DNA of 10,804 nt from DATARH01 sp035507475 (lineage in GTDB: Bacteria > Pseudomonadota > Alphaproteobacteria > ATCC43930 > CGMCC-115725), in the NCBI GenBank assembly GCA_035507475.1, contig DATJOB010000116.1:1-10804 (forward strand), written 5' to 3'. The notes under the pieces were generated by a model. The model was not told the origin of the DNA. It made no database searches and was given only the letters and a program-made list of their open reading frames with translations. This document shows positions 1 through 6,771 of the stretch, piece after piece. Numbering within the stretch: position 1 is the first letter of the stretch; the number at the start of each line of letters is the position of its first letter. The translations under genes were made by a program, and so were the position numbers.

Positions 1-166
1 GCGCGGCGAGCGTCTCGGTGAGGAGCGCCGGCGGCTGGTGCTGCGGCTCGCCGACCGACATCAGGATCGGCTGATCGTTGACCCGCGGCGTCACCGGGTT
101 CAAGAGCGCGCGCAGCGCCTCGAAGGGATAGTCGCTGAGGCTGTCGAGAGCGGGGTTGAGCGGCAC
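1..166 (-). CDS. dapC: N-succinyldiaminopimelate aminotransferase, N-terminal part (runs off window)
   Basis: Only the first 55 codons are inside the window. The N-terminus reads like PLP-dependent fold-type I aminotransferases annotated as succinyldiaminopimelate transaminase: a short lead containing DYPFEALRALL, then a stretch before ILMSVGEPQHQPP. The S-(I/V)-GEPQH segment is typical of this subgroup. The family moves an amino group between glutamate and N-succinyl-2-amino-6-ketopimelate in lysine and diaminopimelate synthesis, in the cytoplasm. I chose the GTG start at 166 because AAGGTGA lies six bases upstream on the minus strand and the reading gives the expected N-terminus. The catalytic lysine lies outside the window, so the substrate is inferred from the N-terminus alone; another aminotransferase of the same fold is possible. 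The TPR gene ends 60 bases upstream on the same strand, so the two may be co-transcribed. Confidence 0.75.
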   Translation of the reverse strand, partial: MPLNPALDSLSDYPFEALRALLNPVTPRVNDQPILMSVGEPQHQPPALLTETLAA

Positions 167-226
167 GTCTTCACCTTGAGGCGATCGGTTGTTCCGACAT
201 TAGCACGGAATTCGCGCGCGACGGGT

Positions 227-1531
227 TCACCCGGCCGCCAGTCCGGCGACCGGGAGGAGCGCGGCGCCGCGCCGCCGCCGGCCCAGCATCCGCTGCGCGT
301 CGGCGAGCCGGCCGGCCCTGGCATAGGCCGCGAACAGCGTGAACTCGACGAGGTCGAGCTGAGCGCGGCTGCCGCCGATCCGTTCGAGCTCGTCGACGAT
401 CGGTTCGAGCGCGGCGATCGCGCCCGCGAAGTCGCTGCCCTCGAACGCCGCGAACCCGCGCGCCGTCGCCGGAACCAGCGGGCCCGAGGGATAGCGTCCT
501 TCGGCATCGAGCGCGGCGACCTGTTCCAGCCGCGCCTCCAGTGCCGTCGCGGCGCCGGCGACCGCCTCGACCAACGCGACATGCATGTCGGAAAAGGCAA
601 GGCCGGCATTGGGGAAGGCGCTCGCCGCGACATCCTGAACCGCGCGCCAGGCGGCCGGGTCGCGTGGCTGGCCGGCCAGCTCCCAGCGCCACAGGAAGGC
701 GGCGCCGTCGTTCAACTTGCCGCGCGGCGGTCCGCTATGGACGTCGGGCGCGAAGGCCTCGCGGAACAGGCGCTGCGCCGCGCCGGCGTCGCCGGCTTCG
801 AGATGGGCGAGCGCGAGGTGCCAGTTGAGATGGCTGTTGAGCGCCCCCTCGCGCGGATAGCCGGGCAGCCACGCGGCGAGGAAGGTGCGGGCGGCGTCGG
901 CGTCGCCCTCCTCGTACGAGAGATGGGCGCGGGCATGCGCCGCCCACGGGTTCTTCGGGTTCTGCGCCAGCGCGCGGTCGATCTTCGGACGCGCCCGGTC
1001 GCGCTCGCCATTCTCCGACAGCGCCATGCCGTGATGTGCGGCGAACCACCAGTCGTCGTCGCCATAGCTCGCGGCGAGCCGGTCGAGCAGGTCGAGGAGC
1101 ATGCGCTTCTGCCCGGCACGGCCGGAATTGCCGATCAGCCCGTTGGTGAAGGCGGTGGTGGCGAGCACCATGACGTCGCGCGGCCAGCGCTCCAGATGCG
1201 CATAAAGCGCGGCGAGCGTCGCCGCGGCGTCGCCGGCGACGAGCGTGGCGAAGAACGCGACATGCGCGGCTTCGCGCTCGCTCAGACCGGCGGCGAGCGC
1301 CCCGGCCCTCGCCAGCGCGGCGCGAGCGCCGGCCGCATCGCCGCGTTCGAGCAGCGCGTGCCCCTTCGCCACATAGGCGAGCGCGAACCCGGGATCGGCG
1401 GCGATGGCGCGGTCGAACGCCTCGATTGCGCCGGGATACATCGTCAGCTTGGCCTCGCAGCCCGCGACATAGGCGTCGCGCGCCGCGGCCGACTCCGTCG
1501 ACAGCGGCAGGTCATATCGGTCGGTCAACAA
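227..1531 (-). CDS. TTC38-family tetratricopeptide repeat protein
   Basis: A 434-residue protein with no signal peptide, rich in alanine and made of helix-turn-helix repeats. It resembles bacterial relatives of human TTC38: an N-terminal YDLPLSTES, then YPGAIEAFDRAIAADPGFAL (TPR-like), GLSEREAAHV, a segment with WPRDVMVL and GLIGNSGR, then DDWWFAAHHGMALSENG and NSHLNWHLALAHLE. The biochemical role of this family is not established; scaffold or protein-binding roles are only inferred from TPRs. There is no ATG in frame near the N-terminus. I chose the TTG at 1531 because GGAGGA (1541-1546) sits nine bases before it and the product starts just ahead of the conserved YDLPLST. Another TTG at 1570 would add 13 residues but has no good ribosome site. 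The gene precedes dapC by 60 bases and diverges from ubiH. Confidence 0.85.
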   Translation of the reverse strand: MLTDRYDLPLSTESAAARDAYVAGCEAKLTMYPGAIEAFDRAIAADPGFALAYVAKGHALLERGDAAGARAALARAGALAAGLSEREAAHVAFFATLVAGDAAATLAALYAHLERWPRDVMVLATTAFTNGLIGNSGRAGQKRMLLDLLDRLAASYGDDDWWFAAHHGMALSENGERDRARPKIDRALAQNPKNPWAAHARAHLSYEEGDADAARTFLAAWLPGYPREGALNSHLNWHLALAHLEAGDAGAAQRLFREAFAPDVHSGPPRGKLNDGAAFLWRWELAGQPRDPAAWRAVQDVAASAFPNAGLAFSDMHVALVEAVAGAATALEARLEQVAALDAEGRYPSGPLVPATARGFAAFEGSDFAGAIAALEPIVDELERIGGSRAQLDLVEFTLFAAYARAGRLADAQRMLGRRRRGAALLPVAGLAAG

Positions 1532-1540
1532 CGGGGCGGA

Positions 1541-1546
1541 TCCTCC
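1541..1546 (-). promoter_or_regulatory. Ribosome binding site of the TPR gene
   Basis: The minus strand reads GGAGGA here, nine bases before the TTG at 1531. This near-consensus Shine-Dalgarno sequence decides the start, since the reading frame has no ATG and the alternative TTG at 1570 lies upstream of it. Confidence 0.7.
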
Positions 1547-1557
1547 AAAGAGCGAAT

Positions 1558-1592
1558 GACGCCAGGGCAAAGACGCCAGGGAGACGCCAGGG
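1558..1592. repeat. Three direct copies of a 10-bp motif in a divergent intergenic gap
   Basis: GACGCCAGGG occurs exactly at 1558-1567, 1572-1581 and 1583-1592, spaced 14 and 11 bp start to start. On the minus strand they read CCCTGGCGTC and end about 12 bp upstream of the Shine-Dalgarno of the TPR gene, so they lie in its leader or promoter. They could be operator half-sites or products of replication slippage; the sequence alone does not separate these. Confidence 0.6.
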
Positions 1593-1692
1593 CCGCGACG
1601 ATACGACCGCCGGCGGCCGGCGAGAAGGCGCGATCCGCGCGCCGCGCCCGGATCGAGTGGACAGGCCCCTTCGGCGCGCCCATGTTTCGGCG

Positions 1693-2919
1693 ATGGCGGA
1701 CGATGTCGAGCTGCTGGTTGCGGGCGGCGGGCTCAACGGGCTCCTGCTCGGCATCGCCTGCGCCGGCGCCGGGCTCGCGGTTGCGATCGTCGACCGGCTG
1801 GATCCCGCGGCGACGCTCGACGAAGGCTTCGACGGCCGCACCTCGGCGATCGCCTACGGCTCGAAGCTGGTGTTCGAGGCGGTCGGGCTGTGGCCGCTGA
1901 TCGCCGCCGCTGCCGAGCCGATCCGCGAGATCCGCGTCGCCGACGACGATTCGCCGCTCTTCCTGCACTACGATCACCGCGAGCTCGGCCCGGCGGAATG
2001 CGAGGTGACGCCGCTCGGCTACATCGTCGAGAACCGGGTGCTGCGCCGCGCACTCTACGAGCGGGCGCGCGCGCTTCCCGGGCTGCGGCTTCTGGCGCCG
2101 CGCACGCTCGGCCCGATGACCGCCGCGCCCGAGAGCGCGGTCGTGACGCTCGCCGACGGCGCGCGGCTGCATTGCCGGCTCGTCGCGGCGGCAGACGGCA
2201 AGGAGTCGCCGCTGCGCCGCGCCGCCGGGATCGGCACCGTCGAATGGCGCTACCGGCAGACCGGCATCGTCACCACGGTGGCGCACGAGCGCGCGCATGG
2301 CGGCATCGCGGTCGAGCATTTCCTGCCGGCCGGCCCCTTCGCGATCCTGCCGATGACGGGGAACCGATCGTCCATCGTGTGGACCGAGGATTCGGGTCTG
2401 GCGCCGCGGCTGCTGGCGCTGCCCGATGCCGCGTTCGCCGACGAGCTCGCCGCCAGGTTCGGCGATTTCCTCGGCACGCTCGAACCGGTCGGGCCGCGCT
2501 GGGCCTATCCGTTGTCGCTGATGCAGGCCGAGCGCTACGTCGCGCCGCGGCTGGCCCTGGTCGGCGAGGCGGCGCACGTGATCCACCCGATCGCCGGGCA
2601 GGGGCTCAATGTCGGCATCCGCGACGTGGCGGCGCTCGCCGAGGCGGTGATCGACGCGCGACGGCTCGGCCGCGACATCGGCGACGACGACGTGCTCGAA
2701 CGCTACCAGCGCTGGCGCCGGCTCGACGCGGTGCTGCTGGCGGCGGTGACCGACGGGCTCAACCGGCTGTTCTCGAACGCGGCTCCGCCGGTGAAGCTGG
2801 CGCGCGGCCTCGGGCTCGCGGCGGTCAACCGCGTGCCGCCGTTGAAGCGCCTCCTGATGCGGCACGCGATGGGCACGCTCGGCGATCGGCCGCGTCTCGC
2901 GCGCGGCGAGCCGCTCTGA
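1693..2919 (+). CDS. ubiH: FAD-dependent ubiquinone biosynthesis hydroxylase (UbiH/UbiF/COQ6 family)
   Basis: A 408-residue class A flavoprotein monooxygenase, the usual length for the family, which hydroxylates the aromatic ring of ubiquinone precursors using FAD, reductant and oxygen at the cytoplasmic membrane face. Visible motifs in order: the Rossmann dinucleotide site VAGGGLNG (residues 9-16); DGRTSAIAYGS (47-57), where the family has its conserved arginine; the ADGKESPLR segment (167-175); and LVGEAAHVIHPIAGQGLN (289-306), the second FAD motif. The motif reads GEAAH rather than the commoner GDAAH, a variant I believe is frequent in alphaproteobacteria. The ATG at 1693 places the Rossmann strand right at the N-terminus; upstream codons in the frame look non-coding. 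The ring position it attacks (UbiH, UbiF, UbiI or UbiL type) cannot be settled here. It overlaps the next gene by one base. Confidence 0.88.
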   Translation: MADDVELLVAGGGLNGLLLGIACAGAGLAVAIVDRLDPAATLDEGFDGRTSAIAYGSKLVFEAVGLWPLIAAAAEPIREIRVADDDSPLFLHYDHRELGPAECEVTPLGYIVENRVLRRALYERARALPGLRLLAPRTLGPMTAAPESAVVTLADGARLHCRLVAAADGKESPLRRAAGIGTVEWRYRQTGIVTTVAHERAHGGIAVEHFLPAGPFAILPMTGNRSSIVWTEDSGLAPRLLALPDAAFADELAARFGDFLGTLEPVGPRWAYPLSLMQAERYVAPRLALVGEAAHVIHPIAGQGLNVGIRDVAALAEAVIDARRLGRDIGDDDVLERYQRWRRLDAVLLAAVTDGLNRLFSNAAPPVKLARGLGLAAVNRVPPLKRLLMRHAMGTLGDRPRLARGEPL

Positions 2920-3311
2920 TGTCCAATCTCCAGCTGCAGCTGACGCTATGCGCCGTCGTCGCCGGGCAGATCGGCGTCCTGGCCTGGGTGGCGATCCGCC
3001 GGCGCGGCCCATGGCCGGCGCTGCTCGTCAATTTCGTCTTTGCCGCCGGGATGCTGTGGTCGGTCGCGCCATATGCGCCGAGCGAGGTCAGCTTCGCCTG
3101 GTCGGACCCCGACAGCGGCTGGTTCGACTACAAGAGCACCATCCTGACGGGCTTCGAGGCGGCCAGCTTCGTCGCCTCGCTGCTCGCCTTGCGCGGCAGG
3201 ATGGCGGCGACGGTCGTCGCGTGGGTCGGCTTCGCGGGCAATTTCGCGCTGAGCCTCGTCGCGCTGCTGTTCGCGTTCACCTTCGAATTCAAATGCTGCG
3301 GCTATCTGTAA
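2919..3311 (+). CDS. Small four-helix membrane protein coupled to ubiH
   Basis: A 130-residue hydrophobic protein that I do not recognise as a named family. Predicted membrane helices lie at about residues 5-25, 34-52, 76-92 and 98-120. A polar loop (about 54-72) with WSDPDSGWFDYKS joins helices two and three. The C-terminus is FEFKCCGYL, a vicinal cysteine pair just after the last helix. The ATG overlaps the ubiH stop in a TGATG arrangement, which usually means translational coupling. Membrane placement and coupling to a quinone hydroxylase are compatible with a role near the respiratory membrane, but that is guilt by association and no function is shown. Confidence 0.8.
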   Translation: MSNLQLQLTLCAVVAGQIGVLAWVAIRRRGPWPALLVNFVFAAGMLWSVAPYAPSEVSFAWSDPDSGWFDYKSTILTGFEAASFVASLLALRGRMAATVVAWVGFAGNFALSLVALLFAFTFEFKCCGYL

Positions 3312-3321
3312 AGGGCGCGGC

Positions 3322-3870
3322 ATGACCGGCGGCGAAACCTACGATGTCGCCTATCTGGTGCTGAGCGGCTCGACGACCGCTGCGCGCGGCCCGGAAATCC
3401 TGCGCGGCCTGCTGGGGCTGGGCTTTCGCAGCGTCATCGCCTTGCCGACGCCGAACGCGGCGCGCGTCGTCGCCGGACGCGAGCTAGCCGACGTCGCGGG
3501 CGCGCAGCTCGTCGAATCCTATCTCGACCTGGCGATCCGGCCGCGTCCGCCCCATGGCGTGGTGCTGTTCGCGCCGTGCAGCTTCAATTCGCTCAACAAG
3601 CTGGCGCACGGCATTGCCGACAACCTGGCGTTGTCGCTCACCGCCGAGGCGATCGGGCGCGGCACGCCGGTCATCGTCGCGCCGTCATTGAACGCGCCGC
3701 TGCTGGCCCACCCGCAGGCGCAGGCCTCGCTCGCAACCCTGCCGGAATGGGGGGTGACGATCGTCCCGCAGGTCGATGACGGCACCGGCCCGCGCCTCGC
3801 GCCGACCGCAACGCTGCTCGACGCGGTGCGGCCTTACGCCAGCGCGGCTAGCGGCCGGGCTCGCGGCTGA
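3322..3870 (+). CDS. Orphan HFCD-type flavoprotein
   Basis: A 182-residue protein resembling the flavoprotein (PF02441-type) fold used by phosphopantothenoylcysteine decarboxylase, EpiD and UbiX. It has an N-terminal strand YDVAYLVLSGSTTA (7-20), the flavin-binding motif VLFAPCSFNSLNKLAHGIAD (81-100), equivalent to the PASANT region, and IVAPSLNAPLLAHP (118-131) at the place of the PxMNxxM loop. The asparagine of that loop is kept but both methionines appear to be leucines. The usual catalytic histidine before the PASANT strand seems absent (residues 65-70 are ESYLDL). Decarboxylase activity is therefore doubtful. It resembles, from memory, stand-alone flavoproteins of actinobacteria. It lacks the CoaB synthetase domain and the clamp cysteine of CoaC. 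The ATG at 3322 follows AAGGG by six bases. Its last 23 bases overlap the convergent DUF971 gene. Confidence 0.75.
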   Translation: MTGGETYDVAYLVLSGSTTAARGPEILRGLLGLGFRSVIALPTPNAARVVAGRELADVAGAQLVESYLDLAIRPRPPHGVVLFAPCSFNSLNKLAHGIADNLALSLTAEAIGRGTPVIVAPSLNAPLLAHPQAQASLATLPEWGVTIVPQVDDGTGPRLAPTATLLDAVRPYASAASGRARG

Positions 3871-4219
3871 GCCCCTTGTCGTGCAGCGCCTGGAGGTAGT
3901 CGCGCCAGCGCTTCGGCTGCTCGACGCCGAGCTGGTAGAGATAGTCCCAGGAATAGATGCCGGTGTCGTGTAAATCGTCGAACTTGATCCTGATTGCGTA
4001 GTTGCCGACCGGTTCCAATTCCATGATCCCGACATGCATGCGGCCCGGGACGGTGATCTTCTGGCTCGGGTCGTGTCCTTGCACCTCGGCTGACGGGCTC
4101 TCGACCCGCAGGTATTCGGCCGGCAGGCTGAACGTCTTGCCGTCGTCGAATTCGATGGCGAGCCGCTTTTCCGCCCGGATCAGGCGGAGCTGCACCGGCC
4201 AGGGCGCGGCGCCGGCCAT
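3848..4219 (-). CDS. DUF971 (gamma-butyrobetaine hydroxylase-like N-terminal domain) protein
   Basis: A 123-residue single-domain protein. Recognisable DUF971 features are WPVQLRL (7-13), DDGKTFSLPAEYLRVESPSA (25-44), GHDPS, then ELEPVGNYAIRIKFDD (67-82) and LHDTGIYSWDYLYQLG (83-98). In human BBOX1 the related N-terminal domain binds zinc through cysteines and a histidine; here no cysteine exists and only the histidine (H84) remains, as I recall for the bacterial stand-alone forms. The biochemical role is unknown; some family members are linked to iron-sulfur protein maturation through proximity to Mrp/ApbC genes, but no such gene is present here. The ATG at 4219 has no clear ribosome site. 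The gene is last in the minus-strand group, separated from the Trm112-like gene by the palindromic element, and overlaps the flavoprotein gene tail to tail. Confidence 0.85.
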   Translation of the reverse strand: MAGAAPWPVQLRLIRAEKRLAIEFDDGKTFSLPAEYLRVESPSAEVQGHDPSQKITVPGRMHVGIMELEPVGNYAIRIKFDDLHDTGIYSWDYLYQLGVEQPKRWRDYLQALHDKGLSREPGR

Positions 4220-4241
4220 TTATTGGCCCGGCAAGGTCTTG

Positions 4242-4321
4242 CGCTCCCCGGCGCGAGCCGGGGCCCACCCCGCAACCGCTCGAAAAGCGGGGAAGCGGAT
4301 CCCGGCCTTCGCCGGGGAGCG
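4242..4321. repeat. REP-like composite palindrome between genes
   Basis: CGCTCCCCGGCG (4242-4253) is exactly inverted as CGCCGGGGAGCG (4310-4321). Inside are three further hairpins: CCCCGGC-GCGA-GCCGGGG (4246-4263, a GNRA-type loop on the plus strand), CCCCGC/GCGGGG around a 13-nt loop (4268-4292), and CCCGGC-CTTC-GCCGGG (4301-4316). No T-run follows on either strand, so it is not a standard terminator. It looks like the dispersed extragenic palindromes of GC-rich alphaproteobacteria and could stabilise or attenuate the mRNA between two minus-strand genes. Confidence 0.7.
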
Positions 4322-4338
4322 TCTGTCGGTGACGCTCA

Positions 4339-4542
4339 TCAAGGCTTTGGCTTCTCGCCGTCGTCGAGCCGGCGCGCTTCGTCGACCAGCATGATCGGGA
4401 TGCCGTCGCGGATCGGGTAGGCGAGCCCCGCCTCGTCGCTGATCAGTTCCTGCGCCGCACGGTCGTAGCGCAGCGGCGCCTTGGTCAGCGGACAGACGAG
4501 GATTTCGAGGAGCTTGGGGTCGATCTCGAACGAGCCTTCCAT
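4339..4542 (-). CDS. Trm112 / YcaR (UPF0434)-like small protein
   Basis: A 67-residue protein matching the bacterial YcaR/Trm112-like family: LLEILVCPLTKAPLRYD (11-27), ELISDEAGLAYPIRDGIPIM (32-51), VDEARRLDD at the end. In eukaryotes and archaea Trm112 is a zinc-binding activator of methyltransferases; the bacterial form usually keeps only one CP motif, as here (C17), so zinc binding is doubtful and partners are unknown. GGAGA lies about six bases before the ATG at 4542. It starts 12 bases after the LON-domain gene stops, which suggests one transcript. I recall the order CnoX, LON domain, Trm112 in many alphaproteobacteria. Confidence 0.88.
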   Translation of the reverse strand: MEGSFEIDPKLLEILVCPLTKAPLRYDRAAQELISDEAGLAYPIRDGIPIMLVDEARRLDDGEKPKP

Positions 4543-4554
4543 CGCCGCTCTCCG

Positions 4555-5205
4555 TCAATGGCGGGTCACGCCGGCCTCGGGGTCGGGCGCCGGGCCGCCG
4601 GCGTTCATCTCGACGAGCGCGGTCAGCAGCCGCGCACGTTCGCCGAGGTCGCGCGCCTCGAGCAGCGCCTGCTTCTCGTTCGGCGCGAACGGGCACATCA
4701 TCGCGATCGAGGTGACGAGATGCTCGGCCGGCGCCTGCTCGACCGCGCTCCAATCGGCCTCGACCCGGCGCTGCGCAAAGAACGCCTTGAGCGCACGGAC
4801 CAGCCGCGCCCGGTCGAAGCGGGCTTCGTCGGGCGCCAGGTCGGCGGCGAAATCGTCCCAGTCGGCAACCGCCCGGCGGTAGCCCGAGAGCAGCGGCAGT
4901 TCTTCCCTGATGCGGAAGCGCGAGACGCCGGTCAGCGTGATCAGGAAGCGGCCGTCATCGGTCTCGGAAAAGCTGGTGATGCGGCCGGCGCAGCCGATCG
5001 GGTAGATCGCCGGGTTGGTCTCGCGGATCGGCGGGTTGGCGGGCTGCACCATGCCGATGAGCCGCTCGGCGGCCAGCGCGTCGCGGGTCATCGCCAGATA
5101 GCGCGGCTCGAAGATGTTGAGCGGCAGCCGCCCGCGCGGCAGCAACAACACGCCGGTCAGCGGAAAGACCGGCAGCGTGTCGGGCAGGGCGGCGGGGTCG
5201 GCCAT
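4555..5205 (-). CDS. Stand-alone LON N-terminal (substrate-binding) domain protein
   Basis: A 216-residue protein consisting of a LON N-terminal (PUA-like) domain plus a helical tail, with no AAA+ or protease part. Diagnostic N-terminus: LPVFPLTGVLLLPRGRLPLN (11-30) followed by IFEPRYLAM (31-39), then GCAGRITSFSETDDGRFLIT (71-90) and GVSRFRI (93-99). Residues 130-200 are helical and end in a MMCPFAPNEKQALLEARDLG (169-188) segment typical of the family. The role is presumed to be peptide or misfolded-protein binding, but this is unproven. The ATG at 5205 follows the CnoX stop by two bases, with no clear Shine-Dalgarno of its own, so translation is probably coupled. The same frame stays open far upstream, but that is antisense-like shadow inside the thioredoxin gene. 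Confidence 0.9.
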   Translation of the reverse strand: MADPAALPDTLPVFPLTGVLLLPRGRLPLNIFEPRYLAMTRDALAAERLIGMVQPANPPIRETNPAIYPIGCAGRITSFSETDDGRFLITLTGVSRFRIREELPLLSGYRRAVADWDDFAADLAPDEARFDRARLVRALKAFFAQRRVEADWSAVEQAPAEHLVTSIAMMCPFAPNEKQALLEARDLGERARLLTALVEMNAGGPAPDPEAGVTRH

Positions 5206-5207
5206 CG

Positions 5208-6122
5208 TCAGGAGAACATCAGCGACGAGAGCCGGCGGCGCGACGACAGGGTGAGCGGGTCGGTGGGGCCCATCACCTCGAAGAACTTGACCAGCTGCTT
5301 GCGCGCCGCCTCCTCGTTCCAGGTGCGGTCCTTGCGGTAGAGCGTCAAGAGCTCGTCGATCCCGGCTTCGCGCTCGCCGGCGCCGAACAGCGCCGTCGCC
5401 AGCGTGAAGCGCGCGTCGTGGTCGTTGGGGTCGGCGATCAGCCGGGCGCGCAGCTGGTCGGCCTCGGCCATCGCACTCTGCGCCTCCTCGGCAAGGTCGA
5501 GCGCCGAATGCGCGGCCGCGATCTCGGCGTGATTGAGCTGCTCCTTCGGCACGCGCGACAAGAGCTCGCGGGCGCGGGCATGCTCGCCCTTGGCGATCAG
5601 CACCCGGGCGAGCCCGGCGAGCGCCTCGATATTGTCGGGCTCGCGCTGCAGCACCTGCGAGAAGATGCCGCCCGCGCTGTCGTAGTCGCCGGCCTGCAGC
5701 GCCTCCTTGGCCATCGTCATCGCCTCTTCGAGCGGCGAGGGACCGGAGGGGCCGCCGAGGCGCTGGACGAACTGCTTGACCTGCGATTCCGGCACCGCGC
5801 CGACAAAGGCGTCGACCGGCCGGCCATCCTTGAACGCATAGACCGCCGGGATCGACTGGATGCGCATCTGCTGCGCGATCTCGGGGTTGTCGTCGATGTT
5901 GAGCTTGACCATGCGCACCGCGCCGTTGGTCGCGCGCACCGCCTTTTCGAGCAGCGGCCCGAGCTGCTTGCAGGGGCCGCACCACGGCGCCCAGAAATCG
6001 ACGACGACCGGCTGCTCGAACGAGGCGTCGACCACCTCGGTCATGAAATCGGCCGTCGTCACGTCCTTGACCGGTGCGGCGCCGGCGCCGAGCCCGCCGC
6101 CGATCATCCCTTGATCCGCCAT
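5208..6122 (-). CDS. cnoX: Chaperedoxin CnoX/YbbN: thioredoxin domain with TPR tail
   Basis: A 304-residue cytoplasmic protein. Residues 18-122 are a thioredoxin fold with the active site APWCGPC (45-51) and the cis-proline in QSIPAV (89-94). Residues 128-304 are TPR-like helices, ending in DPNDHDARFTLATALFGAGE (231-250) and a C-terminal RRRLSSLMF typical of YbbN proteins. E. coli CnoX lacks a CxxC-competent site, whereas alphaproteobacterial members such as that of Caulobacter keep CGPC and can act as both redox enzyme and holdase, handing clients to GroEL or DnaK. The intact CGPC here points to the second type. The ATG at 6122 follows GAGG by eight bases. It is the first gene of a tight CnoX, LON-domain, Trm112 group; the ProXp gene ends 108 bases upstream. 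Confidence 0.92.
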   Translation of the reverse strand: MADQGMIGGGLGAGAAPVKDVTTADFMTEVVDASFEQPVVVDFWAPWCGPCKQLGPLLEKAVRATNGAVRMVKLNIDDNPEIAQQMRIQSIPAVYAFKDGRPVDAFVGAVPESQVKQFVQRLGGPSGPSPLEEAMTMAKEALQAGDYDSAGGIFSQVLQREPDNIEALAGLARVLIAKGEHARARELLSRVPKEQLNHAEIAAAHSALDLAEEAQSAMAEADQLRARLIADPNDHDARFTLATALFGAGEREAGIDELLTLYRKDRTWNEEAARKQLVKFFEVMGPTDPLTLSSRRRLSSLMFS

Positions 6123-6230
6123 TCCTGTCGCCTCTTCCGACCCCGCCGTCCGCGACGGCGCGCGAGCGCCGCCCGCGGCGTTGTTGCCCTGCGCAAAACA
6201 TGGCCGCAGCGACAGGCGATGACAAGCCGC
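6123..6230 (-). other. Leader between proX-like gene and cnoX, with inverted repeats
   Basis: This 108-bp gap holds a hairpin CGCCGTC-CGC-GACGGCG (6144-6160) and an 8-bp inverted repeat, CCTGTCGC at 6124-6131 against GCGACAGG at 6209-6216. On the minus-strand transcript the second arm lies between the cnoX Shine-Dalgarno and its ATG. I see no clear promoter or T-run terminator. Confidence 0.4.
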
Positions 6231-6740
6231 TCAACCCTCCCGTTCGGGGATGTCGGCGATCACGGCCGGATGGCCGACCGCGTCGAGAAAGCGCACGAGG
6301 TCGCCGGGGGCGATTGCGGTGGTGCGGTCGTTTTCGAGCGGGTGGTAGTTGAGCGGGTCGTGCGCCAGCATCGCCCGCTGCAGCACCACCCTGACGCGGC
6401 CGTCGCGGTCGTTGACCGCGGCGAAGGGCGTGACGCTGCCCGGCCGCACGCCGAGCACCGCGCCGAGCAGCTCCGCCGAGCCGAACGAGAAGCGCGGGGC
6501 GCCGAGCCGGTCGGCGAGCGCCTTGAGGTCGACGCGGCATTCCTCGAGCGCCACGACGAGCCACAGGCCGCCCTTCTTGTCCTTGAGGAAGAGGCTCTTG
6601 CAATGGCCGCCCGGCAGCGCGCCGCGCAGCGCCTTCGCCTCCTCGACGGTGAAGACCGGCGGGTGCGAGTAGGTGCGATGCGCGATGCCAAGCGCGTCGA
6701 GCCGGGCGAACAGGTCCTCGGGGCGCAGCGCGGTGGTCAT
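6231..6740 (-). CDS. ProXp-ala-type prolyl-tRNA editing deacylase (YbaK/INS superfamily)
   Basis: A 169-residue single-domain trans-editing protein. Family members of this type (PrdX/ProXp-ala, studied in Caulobacter) hydrolyse Ala mischarged on tRNA(Pro). Visible features: TYSHPPVFTVEEA (23-35), the conserved lysine motif GGHCKSLFLKDKK (44-56; K48), GSVTPFAAVND (101-111), NYHPLENDRTTAI (131-143) and the C-terminal GHPAVI (156-161). This NxHPLxN pattern favours ProXp-ala over YbaK, which clears Cys-tRNA(Pro). The ATG at 6740 gives the usual N-terminus (RPEDLFARLDALGI). It is transcribed divergently from tRNA-Gly, about 100 bases away. A longer reading through the tRNA in the same frame is a known artefact and is not used. 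Confidence 0.88.
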   Translation of the reverse strand: MTTALRPEDLFARLDALGIAHRTYSHPPVFTVEEAKALRGALPGGHCKSLFLKDKKGGLWLVVALEECRVDLKALADRLGAPRFSFGSAELLGAVLGVRPGSVTPFAAVNDRDGRVRVVLQRAMLAHDPLNYHPLENDRTTAIAPGDLVRFLDAVGHPAVIADIPEREG

Positions 6741-6771
6741 TGCCGCACGATGCCGCCGCGCCCGCACCCGA

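Larger units (their letters stand above)
1532..1692. other. Divergent intergenic region between TPR gene and ubiH
   Basis: These 161 bp must carry the promoters for both divergent genes. They hold the three 10-bp repeats and, further right, GC palindromes such as CGCCGGCGGCCGGCG around 1610-1625. I see no convincing -35/-10 pair on either strand, and no good Shine-Dalgarno in front of the ubiH ATG at 1693. Confidence 0.5.

Noticed and set aside
38..1900. Long plus-strand open frame opposite the TPR gene
   Set aside because: GC-rich antisense shadow: arginine- and glycine-rich, low in normal domain patterns, and opposite a clear TPR protein.
1525..3012. Long minus-strand open frame opposite ubiH
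   Set aside because: Arginine-rich shadow sequence, fully explained by ubiH on the other strand, whose FAD motifs are intact.
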